From an uncultured Duodenibacillus sp. (GTDB taxonomy: Bacteria; Pseudomonadota; Gammaproteobacteria; Burkholderiales; Burkholderiaceae_F), in assembly GCA_944390145.1 (NCBI GenBank), contig CALXOY010000003.1:1-39731 (forward strand): a stretch of DNA of 39,731 nucleotides. Reading direction: 5' to 3'. Positions 18,354 to 27,288 of the stretch are shown here, one piece after another (the first letter of the stretch is position 1; every line of letters begins with the position of its first letter). Position numbers and translations under genes: made by a program. Below the pieces are notes generated by a model. The model saw nothing but the letters and a program-made list of their open reading frames with translations, was not told where the DNA came from and searched no databases.

Positions 18354-18387
18354 GCGCCCGTCGTTTTCTTGAGAAAGCGGCGGGCGT
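18354..18387. terminator. Long hairpin shared by convergent galU and rfaE2
   Basis: Bases 18355-18368 pair with 18373-18386 around a TTGA loop, all pairs being Watson-Crick or G-T. The last base of the rfaE2 stop codon (TAA, 18389 to 18387) already belongs to the base of this structure. Short T runs lie within and after the stem on the plus strand. It probably ends transcription in both directions. Confidence 0.65.
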
Positions 18388-18881
18388 TATTGCGCCCGGA
18401 CCTTCTTTAAAAGCGCCGTGGTCGAGCGCTGGTGCTCAAACTGCACCGTCACGGTTTTGCCGCCCCAGGTGCTCACCAGCGCCGCTTCGGGCAAATCTTC
18501 AATGCGGTAGTCGCCGCCCTTGGCGTAGATGTCGGGGTGTGCGCGCTCAATTACGTCAAGCGGCACCTTTTCCTTGAACACCACCACTAGGTCGACGCTT
18601 TCAAGCGCGGCGAGAACCGCCGCACGGTCCTCCTCGCCGTTGATGGGGCGGTCCTCGCCCTTGCCGAGCATTTTCACGGAGGCGTCCGAATTGACGGCCA
18701 CAACGAGGCTTGCGCCCAGAGCGCGGGCTTGTGCGAGGTAGGTGACGTGGCCGCGGTGCAGGATGTCGAAGACGCCGTTGGTCATGACAACCGGGCGGGG
18801 CAGCGCGCGGCAGCGTCGGGCAAGGTCCTCGGCGCGGACGATTTTGGCTTCAAAGGCGGGGGCGGGCAGTCGAGTGGACAT
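18387..18881 (-). CDS. rfaE2: Heptose 1-phosphate adenylyltransferase (RfaE2, HldE C-domain)
   Basis: This enzyme transfers AMP to D-glycero-beta-D-manno-heptose 1-phosphate in the synthesis of ADP-heptose for the LPS core. The 164-residue protein contains the cytidylyltransferase-like motif TNGVFDILHRGH (about 34-45), VAVNSDASVK, EDRAAVLAALESVD, and YAKGGDY near residue 120, all typical of RfaE domain II. There is no ribokinase-like first domain, so this is the split form in which the kinase is encoded elsewhere; in E. coli both are fused as HldE. The ATG at 18881 has no clear ribosome site. A possible promoter lies in the AT-rich stretch upstream (18980-19008). The stop codon touches the terminator hairpin. 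Confidence 0.93.
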   Translation of the reverse strand: MSTRLPAPAFEAKIVRAEDLARRCRALPRPVVMTNGVFDILHRGHVTYLAQARALGASLVVAVNSDASVKMLGKGEDRPINGEEDRAAVLAALESVDLVVVFKEKVPLDVIERAHPDIYAKGGDYRIEDLPEAALVSTWGGKTVTVQFEHQRSTTALLKKVRAQ

Positions 18882-18979
18882 GAAATACGGATGAAAAAAG
18901 TCGGAAACGACGCAAATGCTAGCAAAGCGGCCTGCCGGGAGAAAAAAATTTCAGGCGGATGAAAATGCATAAGCTATTG

Positions 18980-19008
18980 ATTTTAAACGATAAATATGAT
19001 TTGTTCGA
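18980..19008 (-). promoter_or_regulatory. Candidate promoter for rfaE2
   Basis: On the minus strand TCGAAC (19003-19008) and TAAAAT (18980-18985) are separated by 17 bases, about 100 bases upstream of rfaE2. The -10 matches five of six consensus bases, the -35 only three. It lies in a strongly AT-rich stretch (about 18940-19080) in which I see no gene. Confidence 0.35.
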
Positions 19009-19048
19009 GAAAAACGCGAAAAAATCAAAAAAATTTTGCGTCAAGGGC

Positions 19049-19077
19049 TTGCAATTTAAAAAAATCGTGAGTATAGT
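19049..19077 (+). promoter_or_regulatory. Sigma-70-type promoter of the tRNA-Ala/tRNA-Glu unit
   Basis: TTGCAA (19049-19054), a 17-base spacer rich in A/T, and TATAGT (19072-19077) precede tRNA-Ala by 12 bases. A GC-rich GACTCC stretch follows the -10, as in the discriminator of stable-RNA promoters. Confidence 0.75.
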
Positions 19078-19089
19078 TACGACTCCTTC

Positions 19090-19165
<76 letters not shown>

Positions 19166-19172
19166 AGATTCA

Positions 19173-19248
19173 GTCCCCATCGTCTAGAGGCCTAGGACAC
19201 AACCCTTTCACGGTTGGTACAGGGGTTCGAATCCCCTTGGGGACGCCA
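19173..19248 (+). tRNA. tRNA-Glu (anticodon TTC)
   Basis: This 76-base cloverleaf starts GTCCCCATCGTCTAGAGGCC, characteristic of bacterial tRNA-Glu. The acceptor GTCCCCA pairs with TGGGGAC. The anticodon stem CAACC/GGTTG holds the loop CTTTCAC with anticodon TTC, and GCCA ends the molecule with an encoded CCA. It is followed by a clear intrinsic terminator. Confidence 0.97.
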
Positions 19249-19258
19249 AGGTTACCGG

Positions 19259-19286
19259 AAGCTCGCCAGAATCGGCGGGCTTTTTT
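19259..19286 (+). terminator. Intrinsic terminator of the tRNA unit
   Basis: GCTCGCC (19261-19267) pairs with GGCGGGC (19274-19280) around a six-base loop and is followed by TTTTTT (19281-19286). It lies 12 bases after tRNA-Glu. Confidence 0.85.
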
Positions 19287-19310
19287 GGTATTTGCGGCTG
19301 GATTTTGACG

Positions 19311-19343
19311 TGAAAAAAGGCCGTCCGCAGAAAACGGGCGGCC
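19311..19343 (-). terminator. Intrinsic terminator of the HPF/RaiA-like gene
   Basis: GGCCGTCCG (19319-19327) pairs with CGGGCGGCC (19335-19343). On the minus strand the stem is followed by TTTTTTCA. It lies about 50 bases after the stop of the HPF/RaiA-like gene. Confidence 0.75.
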
Positions 19344-19392
19344 CTGTGCGGAGAACTCGCGCCCGGAGTTGACCGGGACGCGGACGCTGCCG

Positions 19393-19692
19393 TCAATGCA
19401 TGTGACGCTTGTCGTTTTCGTCCTTGACGACGCGGCGGGCGGTGTCAAACACCTTGTTGATGGCGGCCATGGCATCCGGATCATTTTCCGTCGCAATCAC
19501 GCTGCGGCCGCCCGAGACGATCATGTCGAGCTTGACGCTGAATTCGCCGAGCCCCTGGCGGCCCACTTTCGTGATCGTCGCCTTGCACTCCGAGAGATTG
19601 TTGTCAAAGCGCTGAAGAGCTGCAAAGCGTTTTGCGATGTCGGCCTCGGCGGCCGGGGAGCGGTCAACGCCATGGAAGATAACCTGCAGCAT
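19393..19692 (-). CDS. HPF/RaiA-family ribosome-associated protein (short form)
   Basis: The 99-residue protein resembles the S30AE/HPF family, which bind the 30S subunit and inactivate ribosomes in stationary phase or stress. Matching features are an early DRSPAAEADI(x)nFAALQRFDNN helix, a central strand pair ending in SVKLDMIVSGG, and the late DPDAMAAINKVFDTARRVV helix, which in the family reads D-AIxxAFDxxxRxL. There is no C-terminal dimerisation domain, so it is a short form. The ATG at 19692 has GAGAGG about six bases upstream; the frame continues upstream into sequence without homology. It has its own terminator and is divergent from the K-P-F-G repeat gene. Family assignment rests on pattern similarity only. 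Confidence 0.75.
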   Translation of the reverse strand: MLQVIFHGVDRSPAAEADIAKRFAALQRFDNNLSECKATITKVGRQGLGEFSVKLDMIVSGGRSVIATENDPDAMAAINKVFDTARRVVKDENDKRHMH

Positions 19693-19826
19693 AAAAACCT
19701 CTCTTTTTGTTGTTTGTAGGGTCCAGAAAGACGGCTGAACGTCCTCCTGTACGAAACAGTTTACTCGGCCGGGTGCCCCTTGAGACGGGGGTTCTTTCGA
19801 AATTGGGGACAAATGCGAATTTTGCA

Positions 19827-19854
19827 ACAGAGGCTGTTCGTCTCTGTCTATACT
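19827..19854 (+). promoter_or_regulatory. Inverted repeat next to a candidate -10 element
   Basis: ACAGAG (19827-19832) and CTCTGT (19842-19847) form an inverted repeat with nine bases between, ending two bases before TATACT (19849-19854). No good -35 is at the right distance. It may be an operator and activator-dependent promoter for the gene at 19913; this is inference. Confidence 0.35.
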
Positions 19855-19912
19855 GTTTGATTGTGCAGACGGGGAAGCCCCCTTTTCTGCGTTTGAATTT
19901 AAGGAAACTGCA

Positions 19913-20362
19913 ATGGCCTTTGACCGTTTCAATGACAAGCCGCCCCGCCGCGACAACCGCCCTTCCGGCAAGGGAGGCCGCTTTTCCGCAGAACCGGGCC
20001 GCAAGCCCTATGAGAAGCCCTTCGGCAAACCCTTCGGCAAGTCTTTCGGCAAGCCCTTTGCCCGGCCCTTCAAGGAAGAGCTCGGCGGCCGCTCCGGTCC
20101 GCGCGCCAGGGCCGTGGACAAGCGCCGCTTCTCCGACCGCAGCGCCTACGTGCAAAACGCCATGGTGCGGCTAGACGCCGATGTGGCGCAGTACTTCAAG
20201 ACCGCCGAGGACGTCAACGCCGCGCTGCGCCTGGTGATCGCCCTTTCCAAGACGGTGAAGGCCCCGCACGAGGCCCCGGAGGAAAAGCCGCTTGAGCCGC
20301 AGACCGCGGAAGCGGCAACGCCGCAGGCCGATGCCGGCAGCGACGCCGCCGGGGAGAGCTAA
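19913..20362 (+). CDS. Small basic protein with K-P-F-G repeats and a possible ribbon-helix-helix-like tail
   Basis: I do not recognise this 149-residue protein. Residues 1-75 are rich in Lys, Arg, Gly, Pro and Phe and lack hydrophobic core; residues 35-54 are a tandem run of K-P-F-G units encoded by 12-base DNA repeats. Residues 78-111 (AYVQNAMVRLDADVAQYFKT, then AEDVNAALRLVIAL) look folded: a short strand with a D-ADV turn and a helix, loosely like ribbon-helix-helix DNA-binding proteins. The last 35 residues are Ala/Glu/Pro-rich. The ATG has AAGGA seven bases upstream. A terminator follows, so it is a single-gene unit. The disordered basic arm plus small domain suggests nucleic-acid binding, which is inference. 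Confidence 0.8.
   Translation: MAFDRFNDKPPRRDNRPSGKGGRFSAEPGRKPYEKPFGKPFGKSFGKPFARPFKEELGGRSGPRARAVDKRRFSDRSAYVQNAMVRLDADVAQYFKTAEDVNAALRLVIALSKTVKAPHEAPEEKPLEPQTAEAATPQADAGSDAAGES
20015..20074 (+). repeat. Five 12-base tandem units encoding K-P-F-G
   Basis: The units begin at 20015, 20027, 20039, 20051 and 20063 and vary around AAGCCCTTCGGC. The encoded series is KPFG, KPFG, KSFG, KPFA, RPFK, so the first copies are closest to each other and the last are diverging. Copy number could change by slippage. Confidence 0.85.
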
Positions 20363-20372
20363 CCCTCACAGC

Positions 20373-20406
20373 AAAGACGTCCGGCTTTCTGGCGGGGCGT
20401 CTTTTT
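20373..20406 (+). terminator. Intrinsic terminator of the K-P-F-G repeat gene
   Basis: AAAGACGTCC (20373-20382) pairs with GGGCGTCTTT (20395-20404) and runs into the T tract TTTTT (20402-20406). It lies 10 bases after the stop codon. Confidence 0.8.
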
Positions 20407-20512
20407 CGCAAGTGAAGGGGCCAGCGGCGCCGCGCCCTTTTAAGCGAGGCGGCGGCATGGCTCGGCTAAACTTGCGGTTTGAATTTTTTGACTGGAATAA
20501 GCAAGGCAGCTC

Positions 20513-21991
20513 ATGACCAACAAGCAGGTTCTTTGCAGCCGCGCCGAAATGCTCGGCCGTCTAAAGCGGCAGGATGAATTCGACGTGGTGGTGATCGGCG
20601 CAGGCGCCACCGGCCTCGGTGTTGCGCTTGACGCTGCAAGCCGTGGAATGTCGGTTCTTGTCGTGGATGCGCAGGACTGGGCGGCGGGCCGCTCGTCGCG
20701 CTCGGGCAAGCACATCGGCAGCGACATCGGCCTGCTGAGCTGTCCTGCGCGCTGGGGTCGCGTGCGCGAGGCGCTTTACGAGCGGCGTCTGCTGCTGCAG
20801 AACGCGCCGAGCTTGGTGCGCGCCCAGAATTTTGTGATTCCCTGCCGCTGCCGCCTTTCCATGGCGCTGCGCGCCGTGCGGCTTGCGCTCTACAGCCTCT
20901 TTTCAAGCGGCGGCCGCGGCACGCACCCCGTCTCGATGCTCGGTCGGGTCGGCCTGCTCGGCATGCTTCCGGGCATTGAACGCCGGGGGCTTGCGGCGGG
21001 CGTGTGCTTTACCGACGCCATGTGCGACGACGCGGCGCTCACGCTGTCGCTTTTAAAGGGCGCTGTGGCCTATGGCGCCGTAGCGGTGAATCGCATGCGC
21101 ATGATTGATGCTGAAGCCGACGGACGGCGCGTCACCTCCGTCGTGCTGCAGGACGGCGAAACGGGCCGCAAGATGAAGGTGCGCGCCCGCACGGTCTTTA
21201 ACTGCGCCGGCGTCTGGGCCGACGACGTGCGCCGCATGGTCGACGTGACAAGCGGCAGGCTCATCGGCATCGAGCGGCGCTCCTACATTGTCGTCGACCG
21301 CACCTTCATGCCCACGGGCAATGCGCTTTACCTGCCCGGCGGCTGCGGCAGGAAGCGCCCGCTCACCATCACCCCCTGGCAGGGAAGGCTTTTGATCGGC
21401 TCCACGGCCTCCGATCAGGGGCAGGCGCCGATCGACCCGCAGGTCACCGAAGATGAAGTGCGCCTTTTGATTGAAAGCGCCAACCGGATTCTGAGCCGCA
21501 AGATCCGTCCGGAGGACGTGCGCGCCCGCTTTGCCGGACTGCATGCCGCCATCGGCGTCAAGGGCCTTGACAATGGCCGCGGGTACGCGGTGGTGACCGA
21601 GTTCAGCAATATGTTTACGGTGGCCGGCGGCTCGCTCACGCTATACCGCGCCAAGGCCGAAGCGGCTATCGACGAAGCCGTGCGCCGGCACCTGCTGCCG
21701 CGCTACGGCTGCATGACGCGCTCCATGCGCCTTGACGGCGCTTCGCAGGTTGCGATGGAGGCGCTGCAAAAGAAGCTGCTTGCCTCGGAGACGCCTTCGG
21801 ACGAGCTTCTCAAGGAGCTTGAGGACTTTGCCGCGCAGCAGTTTGCCGGCACGAACGCCCGCACGGCCGACGACGTGCTGCAGCGGCGCCTGCGGATCGG
21901 CGAACTCGACAGCGCCCGCGCCGAGCAGCTGCGGCCTGTTGTGCAGGCCCAGATCGACGCGCTCAAGGCGCAGGAGGCAGCGGCGGGCTAA
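20513..21991 (+). CDS. GlpD-like FAD-dependent oxidoreductase
   Basis: The 492-residue protein follows glycerol-3-phosphate dehydrogenase (GlpD) from end to end. It has a Rossmann FAD-binding start VVVIGAGATGLGVALDAASR (25-44) and VVDAQDWAAGRSSRSGK (50-66). The middle holds the FNCAGVWADDV motif and GGSLTLYR, where GlpD has GGKLTTYR. The C-terminal helical domain ends with RTADDVLQRRLRIGELDSAR. The family motif HGGxRYL after SSRS is not present; here the sequence is HIGSDIGLL. This suggests a changed substrate or loss of the normal activity. The ATG at 20513 has AAGG upstream. It stands alone, with a terminator before it and the rplU promoter after it. True GlpD cannot be excluded. Confidence 0.78.
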   Translation: MTNKQVLCSRAEMLGRLKRQDEFDVVVIGAGATGLGVALDAASRGMSVLVVDAQDWAAGRSSRSGKHIGSDIGLLSCPARWGRVREALYERRLLLQNAPSLVRAQNFVIPCRCRLSMALRAVRLALYSLFSSGGRGTHPVSMLGRVGLLGMLPGIERRGLAAGVCFTDAMCDDAALTLSLLKGAVAYGAVAVNRMRMIDAEADGRRVTSVVLQDGETGRKMKVRARTVFNCAGVWADDVRRMVDVTSGRLIGIERRSYIVVDRTFMPTGNALYLPGGCGRKRPLTITPWQGRLLIGSTASDQGQAPIDPQVTEDEVRLLIESANRILSRKIRPEDVRARFAGLHAAIGVKGLDNGRGYAVVTEFSNMFTVAGGSLTLYRAKAEAAIDEAVRRHLLPRYGCMTRSMRLDGASQVAMEALQKKLLASETPSDELLKELEDFAAQQFAGTNARTADDVLQRRLRIGELDSARAEQLRPVVQAQIDALKAQEAAAG

Positions 21992-22037
21992 GGCGCCGAA
22001 GGCCTTGATTCCAAACGGAATTTCGGCCGCAAGCCAG

Positions 22038-22066
22038 TTGACAGGGACGGTGAACTCTGCCATAAT
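22038..22066 (+). promoter_or_regulatory. Near-consensus sigma-70 promoter of rplU-rpmA-obgE-proB
   Basis: TTGACA (22038-22043), a 17-base spacer, and CATAAT (22061-22066) form one of the strongest promoters in the window. Predicted transcription starts near 22073, leaving a leader of about 135 bases before rplU. Confidence 0.88.
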
Positions 22067-22072
22067 CGCGAT

Positions 22073-22208
22073 CCCTTCCTTCGCAGGGAAGGTGCGCGTG
22101 TGCGCGCAACACTGCAAAAAATGCAGCGGCGCAGTGCACGTGATGTGAAATGACAAAAAGGTTTTGCCTACCGGCTTGGGCCGGGCGCAAAACGGCGAGG
22201 AAAATTCA
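22073..22208 (+). promoter_or_regulatory. Structured 5' leader of rplU
   Basis: The leader contains at least three local hairpins: CCTTCC/GGAAGG near 22074-22092, a GCGCG/CGCGC stem near 22093-22107, and CTGCA/TGCAG around an A-rich loop near 22112-22126. A further GC-rich segment lies before the start codon. Ribosomal protein leaders often bind the product; whether L21 binds this one is inference. Confidence 0.5.
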
Positions 22209-22520
22209 ATGTACGCAATTATCAAGACCGGCGGCAAGCAGTACCGCGTTGCCGAAGGTGATTTTCTCAAGGTTGAAACCCTCAACGCCGATGTTGAAGG
22301 CGAAGTGGTTTTCAATGAAGTGCTCGCTGTGAGCACCGAAGAAGGCCTCAAGGTCGGCACCCCCGTTGTGGAAGGTGCTGCCGTGACCGCCGTCGTGACC
22401 CATCACGGCCGCGCCGACAAGGTCCGCATTTTCAAGTTCCGCCGCCGCAAGCACTCCATGAAGAGCGCCGGCCATCGTCAGAACTACACGGAAGTCAAGA
22501 TCGTTAAGATCCAGGCTTAA
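22209..22520 (+). CDS. rplU: 50S ribosomal protein L21
   Basis: L21 binds 23S rRNA in the large ribosomal subunit. The 103-residue protein begins [18 protein letters not shown] and ends with [13 protein letters not shown], and it contains the L21 signature [18 protein letters not shown]. Its length equals E. coli L21 (103). The open frame continues upstream, but the family start and the GGCGAGGAAAATTCA ribosome site identify the ATG at 22209. It is the first gene of the conserved rplU-rpmA-obgE cluster, driven by the promoter at 22038-22066. Confidence 0.98.
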   Translation: MYAIIKTGGKQYRVAEGDFLKVETLNADVEGEVVFNEVLAVSTEEGLKVGTPVVEGAAVTAVVTHHGRADKVRIFKFRRRKHSMKSAGHRQNYTEVKIVKIQA

Positions 22521-22554
22521 TTTGAGCAACGATTTTTTAAAGAGAACATAGAAA

Positions 22555-22818
22555 ATGGCACACAAGAAAGGCGGCGGCTCCACCCGCAACGGTCGTGATT
22601 CCCAGGCCAAGCGCCTCGGCGTCAAGGTTTTCGGCAACGCCATGATCAATGCCGGCGGCATCATCGTTCGTCAGCGCGGCACGAAGTTCCATGCCGGCGA
22701 CAATGTCGGCATCGGCCGTGACCACACGCTGTATGCGCTGGTTGACGGCGTTGTGACCTTCGAAGTGAAGGGCCCGAAGAACAACCAGTTCGTGAAGGTT
22801 GTTCCGGTTGCCGGTTAA
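22555..22818 (+). CDS. rpmA: 50S ribosomal protein L27
   Basis: L27 reaches into the peptidyl-transferase centre of the large subunit. The 87-residue protein starts [20 protein letters not shown], the classic L27 start with its Gly-rich flexible arm, and continues with [24 protein letters not shown] and [13 protein letters not shown]. It has the normal proteobacterial length and none of the N-terminal cleavage extension seen in Firmicutes. It lies 34 bases after rplU on the same strand. A strong hairpin terminator follows at 22865-22902, so expression of obgE downstream depends on read-through or a weak local promoter. Confidence 0.98.
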   Translation: MAHKKGGGSTRNGRDSQAKRLGVKVFGNAMINAGGIIVRQRGTKFHAGDNVGIGRDHTLYALVDGVVTFEVKGPKNNQFVKVVPVAG

Positions 22819-22864
22819 TTTGGCGTCAGGCGCCGCATAGGGCGGCGCACAGGCGCTGACAAGG

Positions 22865-22902
22865 AAAAGCTCTGACGGGATGACCTCTCGCAGAGCTTTT
22901 TT
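22865..22902 (+). terminator. Intrinsic terminator after rpmA
   Basis: AAAAGCTCTG (22865-22874) pairs with CAGAGCTTTT (22891-22900) and is followed by further Ts to 22902. It would uncouple the highly expressed ribosomal genes from obgE and proB. Confidence 0.85.
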
Positions 22903-22956
22903 CGTTATGCTTGAAAGGTGCCCGTTGGAGCGGGGCTGTCCCGCTGGCGGCAGTGA

Positions 22957-24054
<1,098 letters not shown>

Positions 24055-24084
24055 AGGATTTCCTTTTAAAGGGTGGTGCAGGCA

Positions 24085-25224
24085 ATGCAGCAAAGTGTGC
24101 TCAAAAGCGCCCGCCGCGTGGTGGTGAAGGTTGGCAGCGCGCTGCTCACGAATGACGGACGCGGTCTTGACCGCCGGATGATTGAGAATTTGGCCTCCCA
24201 GATCTGTGCGCTCGTGAAGTCCGGCCGCGAAGTGGTGTTTGTGAGTTCGGGGGCCATTGTCGAGGGCGTGCTGCGGCTTGGCTGGAGCAGGCGGCCCGAG
24301 CGCATCTGCGAGCTGCAGGCGGCGGCCGCAGTGGGCCAGATGGGGCTTGCGCAGGCCTACGAATCCGCGTTTTCCGCGCACGGCGTGCGCACCGCGCAGA
24401 TGCTGCTTACGCATGCCGACCTCTCGGACCGCGAGCGCTACCTCAATGCGCGGGAGACGGTGCGCGAACTGTTAAAGCTCGGCGTCGTGCCCGTCATCAA
24501 TGAAAACGACACGCTTGTGACCGATGAGATCAAGGTGGGCGACAACGATACGCTGGGCGCGCTGGTGACAAACCTCATTGAAGCCGACGTGCTGGTGATT
24601 CTCACCGATCAAAAGGGGCTTTATACGGCCGACCCCCGCAAGGATCCGCAGGCGCGGTTTGTGTCTGTGGCCGAAGCGGGCGACCCGGCGCTGGAGAAAA
24701 TGGCCGGCGGTGCGGCGAGCACGCTCTCCAAGGGCGGCATGATCACCAAGGTGCTTGCCGCCAAGCGTGCGGCGCGCAGCGGCGCCAGCACGATCATTGC
24801 AAGCGGCCGCGAAGAGCGGGTGCTTGAGCGCCTGGCTGGCGGCGAAGCCATCGGCACGCAGTTGAATGCCGCGGACACGCCATGGCACGCGCGCGCCAAA
24901 TGGCTTGCCGATCAGCTGCGCGTGCAGGGGCTTTTGGTGCTTGACGCGGGGGCCGCGAAGGCGCTACTCGAAAAGAAGACGAGTCTGCTGCCCGTCGGCG
25001 TCAAGGCCGTGCAGGGCGACTTCGTGCGCGGCGACGTGGTGGGCTGCATCGCCCCCGACGGCACGGAGATTGCGCGCGGGCTGGTGAACTACGACTCGGC
25101 GCAGCTCAGGCTCATTGCCGGACGCCACGGCGGCGAGTTTGCCGGGATTCTGGGCTTTATGGGGCCGGAGGAGGCCGTGCACCGCGACAACATGGTGATG
25201 CTGCCGGCTGCAGGCGCCCGCTAG
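24085..25224 (+). CDS. proB: Glutamate 5-kinase
   Basis: ProB phosphorylates glutamate in the first step of proline synthesis and is normally feedback-inhibited by proline. From ATG 24085 the protein has 379 residues: an amino-acid kinase domain ([18 protein letters not shown] near the start, [58 protein letters not shown]) and a C-terminal PUA domain (about 280-370; [18 protein letters not shown]). Two in-frame GTGs at 24073 and 24076 are alternative starts. The ATG was preferred because AAAGGG lies upstream and homology begins shortly after. It is downstream of obgE, as in many betaproteobacteria. Its TAG stop overlaps the trmL stop in the palindrome CTAG (25221-25224). Confidence 0.95.
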   Translation: MQQSVLKSARRVVVKVGSALLTNDGRGLDRRMIENLASQICALVKSGREVVFVSSGAIVEGVLRLGWSRRPERICELQAAAAVGQMGLAQAYESAFSAHGVRTAQMLLTHADLSDRERYLNARETVRELLKLGVVPVINENDTLVTDEIKVGDNDTLGALVTNLIEADVLVILTDQKGLYTADPRKDPQARFVSVAEAGDPALEKMAGGAASTLSKGGMITKVLAAKRAARSGASTIIASGREERVLERLAGGEAIGTQLNAADTPWHARAKWLADQLRVQGLLVLDAGAAKALLEKKTSLLPVGVKAVQGDFVRGDVVGCIAPDGTEIARGLVNYDSAQLRLIAGRHGGEFAGILGFMGPEEAVHRDNMVMLPAAGAR

Positions 25225-25691
25225 ACCGAGCCCTTGTAGCCGTTTTGCCGCCAGGCTTCAAAGACGGTGACTGCCACGGCGTTGCTGAGGTTAAGCGACC
25301 GGTTTTTGGGCATCATCGGCAGCCGGATGCGCTGCGAGGCCGGAAAGGATTCGCGGATCGCGTCGGGCAGTCCGTGGCCTTCGCTGCCGAAGACGAGCCA
25401 GTCGCCGGGCAGAAACTGCAGGGTGGAGAAAATCGACGAGCCCTTGGTCGTCATCGCAAACATGCGGTCGGCCTGGGGCTTTTCCGTTTGCAAAAAGGCC
25501 TCCCACGAGGGGTGCACCGTCATGGTGGTGAACTCGTGATAGTCAAGACCAGCGCGGATCAGATGCTTGTCGTCGACGCAGAACCCGAGCGGCTCGATGA
25601 GGTGCAGATCGCACCCGGTGTTGGCGCAAAGGCGGATGGCGTTGCCCGTATTGGGCGGAATCTCGGGATGAACAAGAACGACGTGAAACAT
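25221..25691 (-). CDS. trmL: tRNA (cytidine/uridine-34-2'-O)-methyltransferase
   Basis: TrmL methylates the ribose of the wobble base of tRNA-Leu isoacceptors. The 156-residue protein is a minimal SPOUT methyltransferase: [18 protein letters not shown] at the start, LIEPLGF near residue 33, [11 protein letters not shown] (about 99-109) and the knot motif [17 protein letters not shown] near 126-142 that binds S-adenosylmethionine. It lacks the extra RNA-binding domain of TrmH or RlmB, which fits TrmL. The start ATG at 25691 has no strong ribosome site. It follows pncB on the same strand by 50 bases and converges on proB with a shared CTAG stop. Confidence 0.93.
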   Translation of the reverse strand: MFHVVLVHPEIPPNTGNAIRLCANTGCDLHLIEPLGFCVDDKHLIRAGLDYHEFTTMTVHPSWEAFLQTEKPQADRMFAMTTKGSSIFSTLQFLPGDWLVFGSEGHGLPDAIRESFPASQRIRLPMMPKNRSLNLSNAVAVTVFEAWRQNGYKGSV

Positions 25692-25741
25692 CTGGATGAA
25701 AGCGTTGTCGGGGAATCGGTGAGAGGTTAAGGAAAGGTTTC

Positions 25742-27193
25742 TCAGTCAAAGTGCATCTGGCTCAAAAGCTCCATCTTCATCTGGTAGTAGGCCGGACTCA
25801 TGTCGAGGAAGTGGTGGTGCGGATAGTCAAAGCGCTGCTCCTCCTGCCAGATTTCGTGATCGAGCTGCCGGCGCACGTAGGCGCGGATGTCGTTGAGCGA
25901 GGGCGACGCGGCAAGACGCCTGCCGTTTTGCATCACGGGTGTGTGCAGCTCCCGGATCGTGTGCGCGCAGAAAGCGCGGTGCTCCCAGGGCTTTTGCGGA
26001 TCCACATAGGTGTAGGGGCGGCTGAAGTCGGGTGTTTCCTCGGCCAGCGTGATGAGGTCGGCGACGGCATAGCCGTTTTGATCGTAGACGCGCCACAGGC
26101 GCTTTCTGCCCGGATTGGTGATTTTTTCAAAGCTCTCGGACACCTTGATCTTGGGGCGGCAGGCCTGGCCGTGGCTCACCGCCACGATCTTGTAGACGGC
26201 GCCGAAGACCGGGTCGCTCTTGGCGGTGATGAGCCGCTCGCCCACGCCGAAGGAGTCGATGCAGGCGCCCTGCTGCAGCAGCGACGAGATGGTGAATTCG
26301 TCCAGGCTGTTGGAGGCGACGATGCGGCAGTCGGTGAGACCCGCCGCATCGAGCATCCGGCGGGCCTTCTTGGTGAGAAAGGCGAGGTCGCCCGAATCGA
26401 GCCGGATGCCCTTCAGGCGCTTTCCCATCGGTTCGAGCACCTCGCGGGCGGCGCGGATGGCGTTGGGAATGCCGCTTCGGAGCACGTCGTAGGTGTCGAC
26501 AAGAAAGACCGCGTTGTCGGGATAGAGCTCGGCAAAGCGCTTGAAGGCGGTGAATTCGTCGTCGTGGTACATCACCCAGCTGTGGGCCATCGTGCCGCTC
26601 ACGGGAATGCCGAACATGCGGCCTGCGAGCAGCGTGGCCGTGCTGGAGGCCCCGCCGATGTAGGCCGCGCGTGCGCCGTACACCGCCGCATCCATGTTGT
26701 GCGCCCGTCTGGCGCCGAAGTCCGAGACGGGGCGCCCCTCGGCGGCGCGCACGATGCGCTGGGTTTTGGTGGCAACCAGCGACTGATGGTTGATTTGCGT
26801 GAGAAGCGCCGTCTCGATGAGCTGCGCGTCAATGGGCGAGGCGTTGACCGTGAGAACGGGCTCGTTGGGATACATGATGCTGCCTTCGGGCAGCGCCGTG
26901 ATGTCGCCCTTGAAGCGGTAGGTCCCGAGCCACTGGAGAAAGGGCTCGCTGTAGAGGTTGAGCGAGCGCAGGTACGCGATGTCGTCGGCGGAGAAGTGCA
27001 GGTTTTCCAGATAGTCGAGCACCTGCTCGAGCCCCGCAAAGATGGCAAAGCCGCCGCCGTCGGGATTGCGCCGGTAAAAGACGTCATAGGTGACGACGTC
27101 TTCGAGCCGGTTTTCGCAGAAGTAGCCGTGGGCCATGGTCATTTCGTAGAGGTCCATGACCATGGAGAGGTTGCGGGGATCGGATTGAAGCAT
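25742..27193 (-). CDS. pncB: Nicotinate phosphoribosyltransferase
   Basis: This enzyme joins nicotinate to PRPP in NAD salvage (Preiss-Handler pathway). The 483-residue protein starts [20 protein letters not shown], where the [12 protein letters not shown] motif is specific to the family. It continues with [31 protein letters not shown]-like [47 protein letters not shown] with the conserved histidine, [10 protein letters not shown], and GIRLDSGDL. It resembles the longer clade seen in Firmicutes and some proteobacteria rather than the 400-residue E. coli PncB; nicotinamide phosphoribosyltransferase lacks the DLYEMTM start. The ATG at 27193 was chosen because homology begins there; no clear ribosome site is visible. 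A terminator (27219-27244) separates it from rpoH. Confidence 0.93.
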   Translation of the reverse strand: MLQSDPRNLSMVMDLYEMTMAHGYFCENRLEDVVTYDVFYRRNPDGGGFAIFAGLEQVLDYLENLHFSADDIAYLRSLNLYSEPFLQWLGTYRFKGDITALPEGSIMYPNEPVLTVNASPIDAQLIETALLTQINHQSLVATKTQRIVRAAEGRPVSDFGARRAHNMDAAVYGARAAYIGGASSTATLLAGRMFGIPVSGTMAHSWVMYHDDEFTAFKRFAELYPDNAVFLVDTYDVLRSGIPNAIRAAREVLEPMGKRLKGIRLDSGDLAFLTKKARRMLDAAGLTDCRIVASNSLDEFTISSLLQQGACIDSFGVGERLITAKSDPVFGAVYKIVAVSHGQACRPKIKVSESFEKITNPGRKRLWRVYDQNGYAVADLITLAEETPDFSRPYTYVDPQKPWEHRAFCAHTIRELHTPVMQNGRRLAASPSLNDIRAYVRRQLDHEIWQEEQRFDYPHHHFLDMSPAYYQMKMELLSQMHFD

Positions 27194-27218
27194 AGGTGGT
27201 CGATGCACAAAAAATGTG

Positions 27219-27244
27219 AAAAGGCCGCCCGCAGGCGGTCTTTT
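27219..27244 (-). terminator. Intrinsic terminator of rpoH
   Basis: AAAAGGCCGCC (27219-27229) pairs with GGCGGTCTTTT (27234-27244), eleven pairs with one G-T, around a CGCA loop. On the minus strand it is followed by CACATTTTTTG. It lies between rpoH and pncB. Confidence 0.8.
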
Positions 27245-27288
27245 ATTGTAGGTCTGCAAGCGGGCTGCGGGAAACGCGGCCCGCCCTT

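Noticed and set aside
25221-25224. Possible gene truncation where proB and trmL stop codons overlap.
   Set aside because: Both proteins are full length; the overlap is a shared CTAG palindrome containing both stops.
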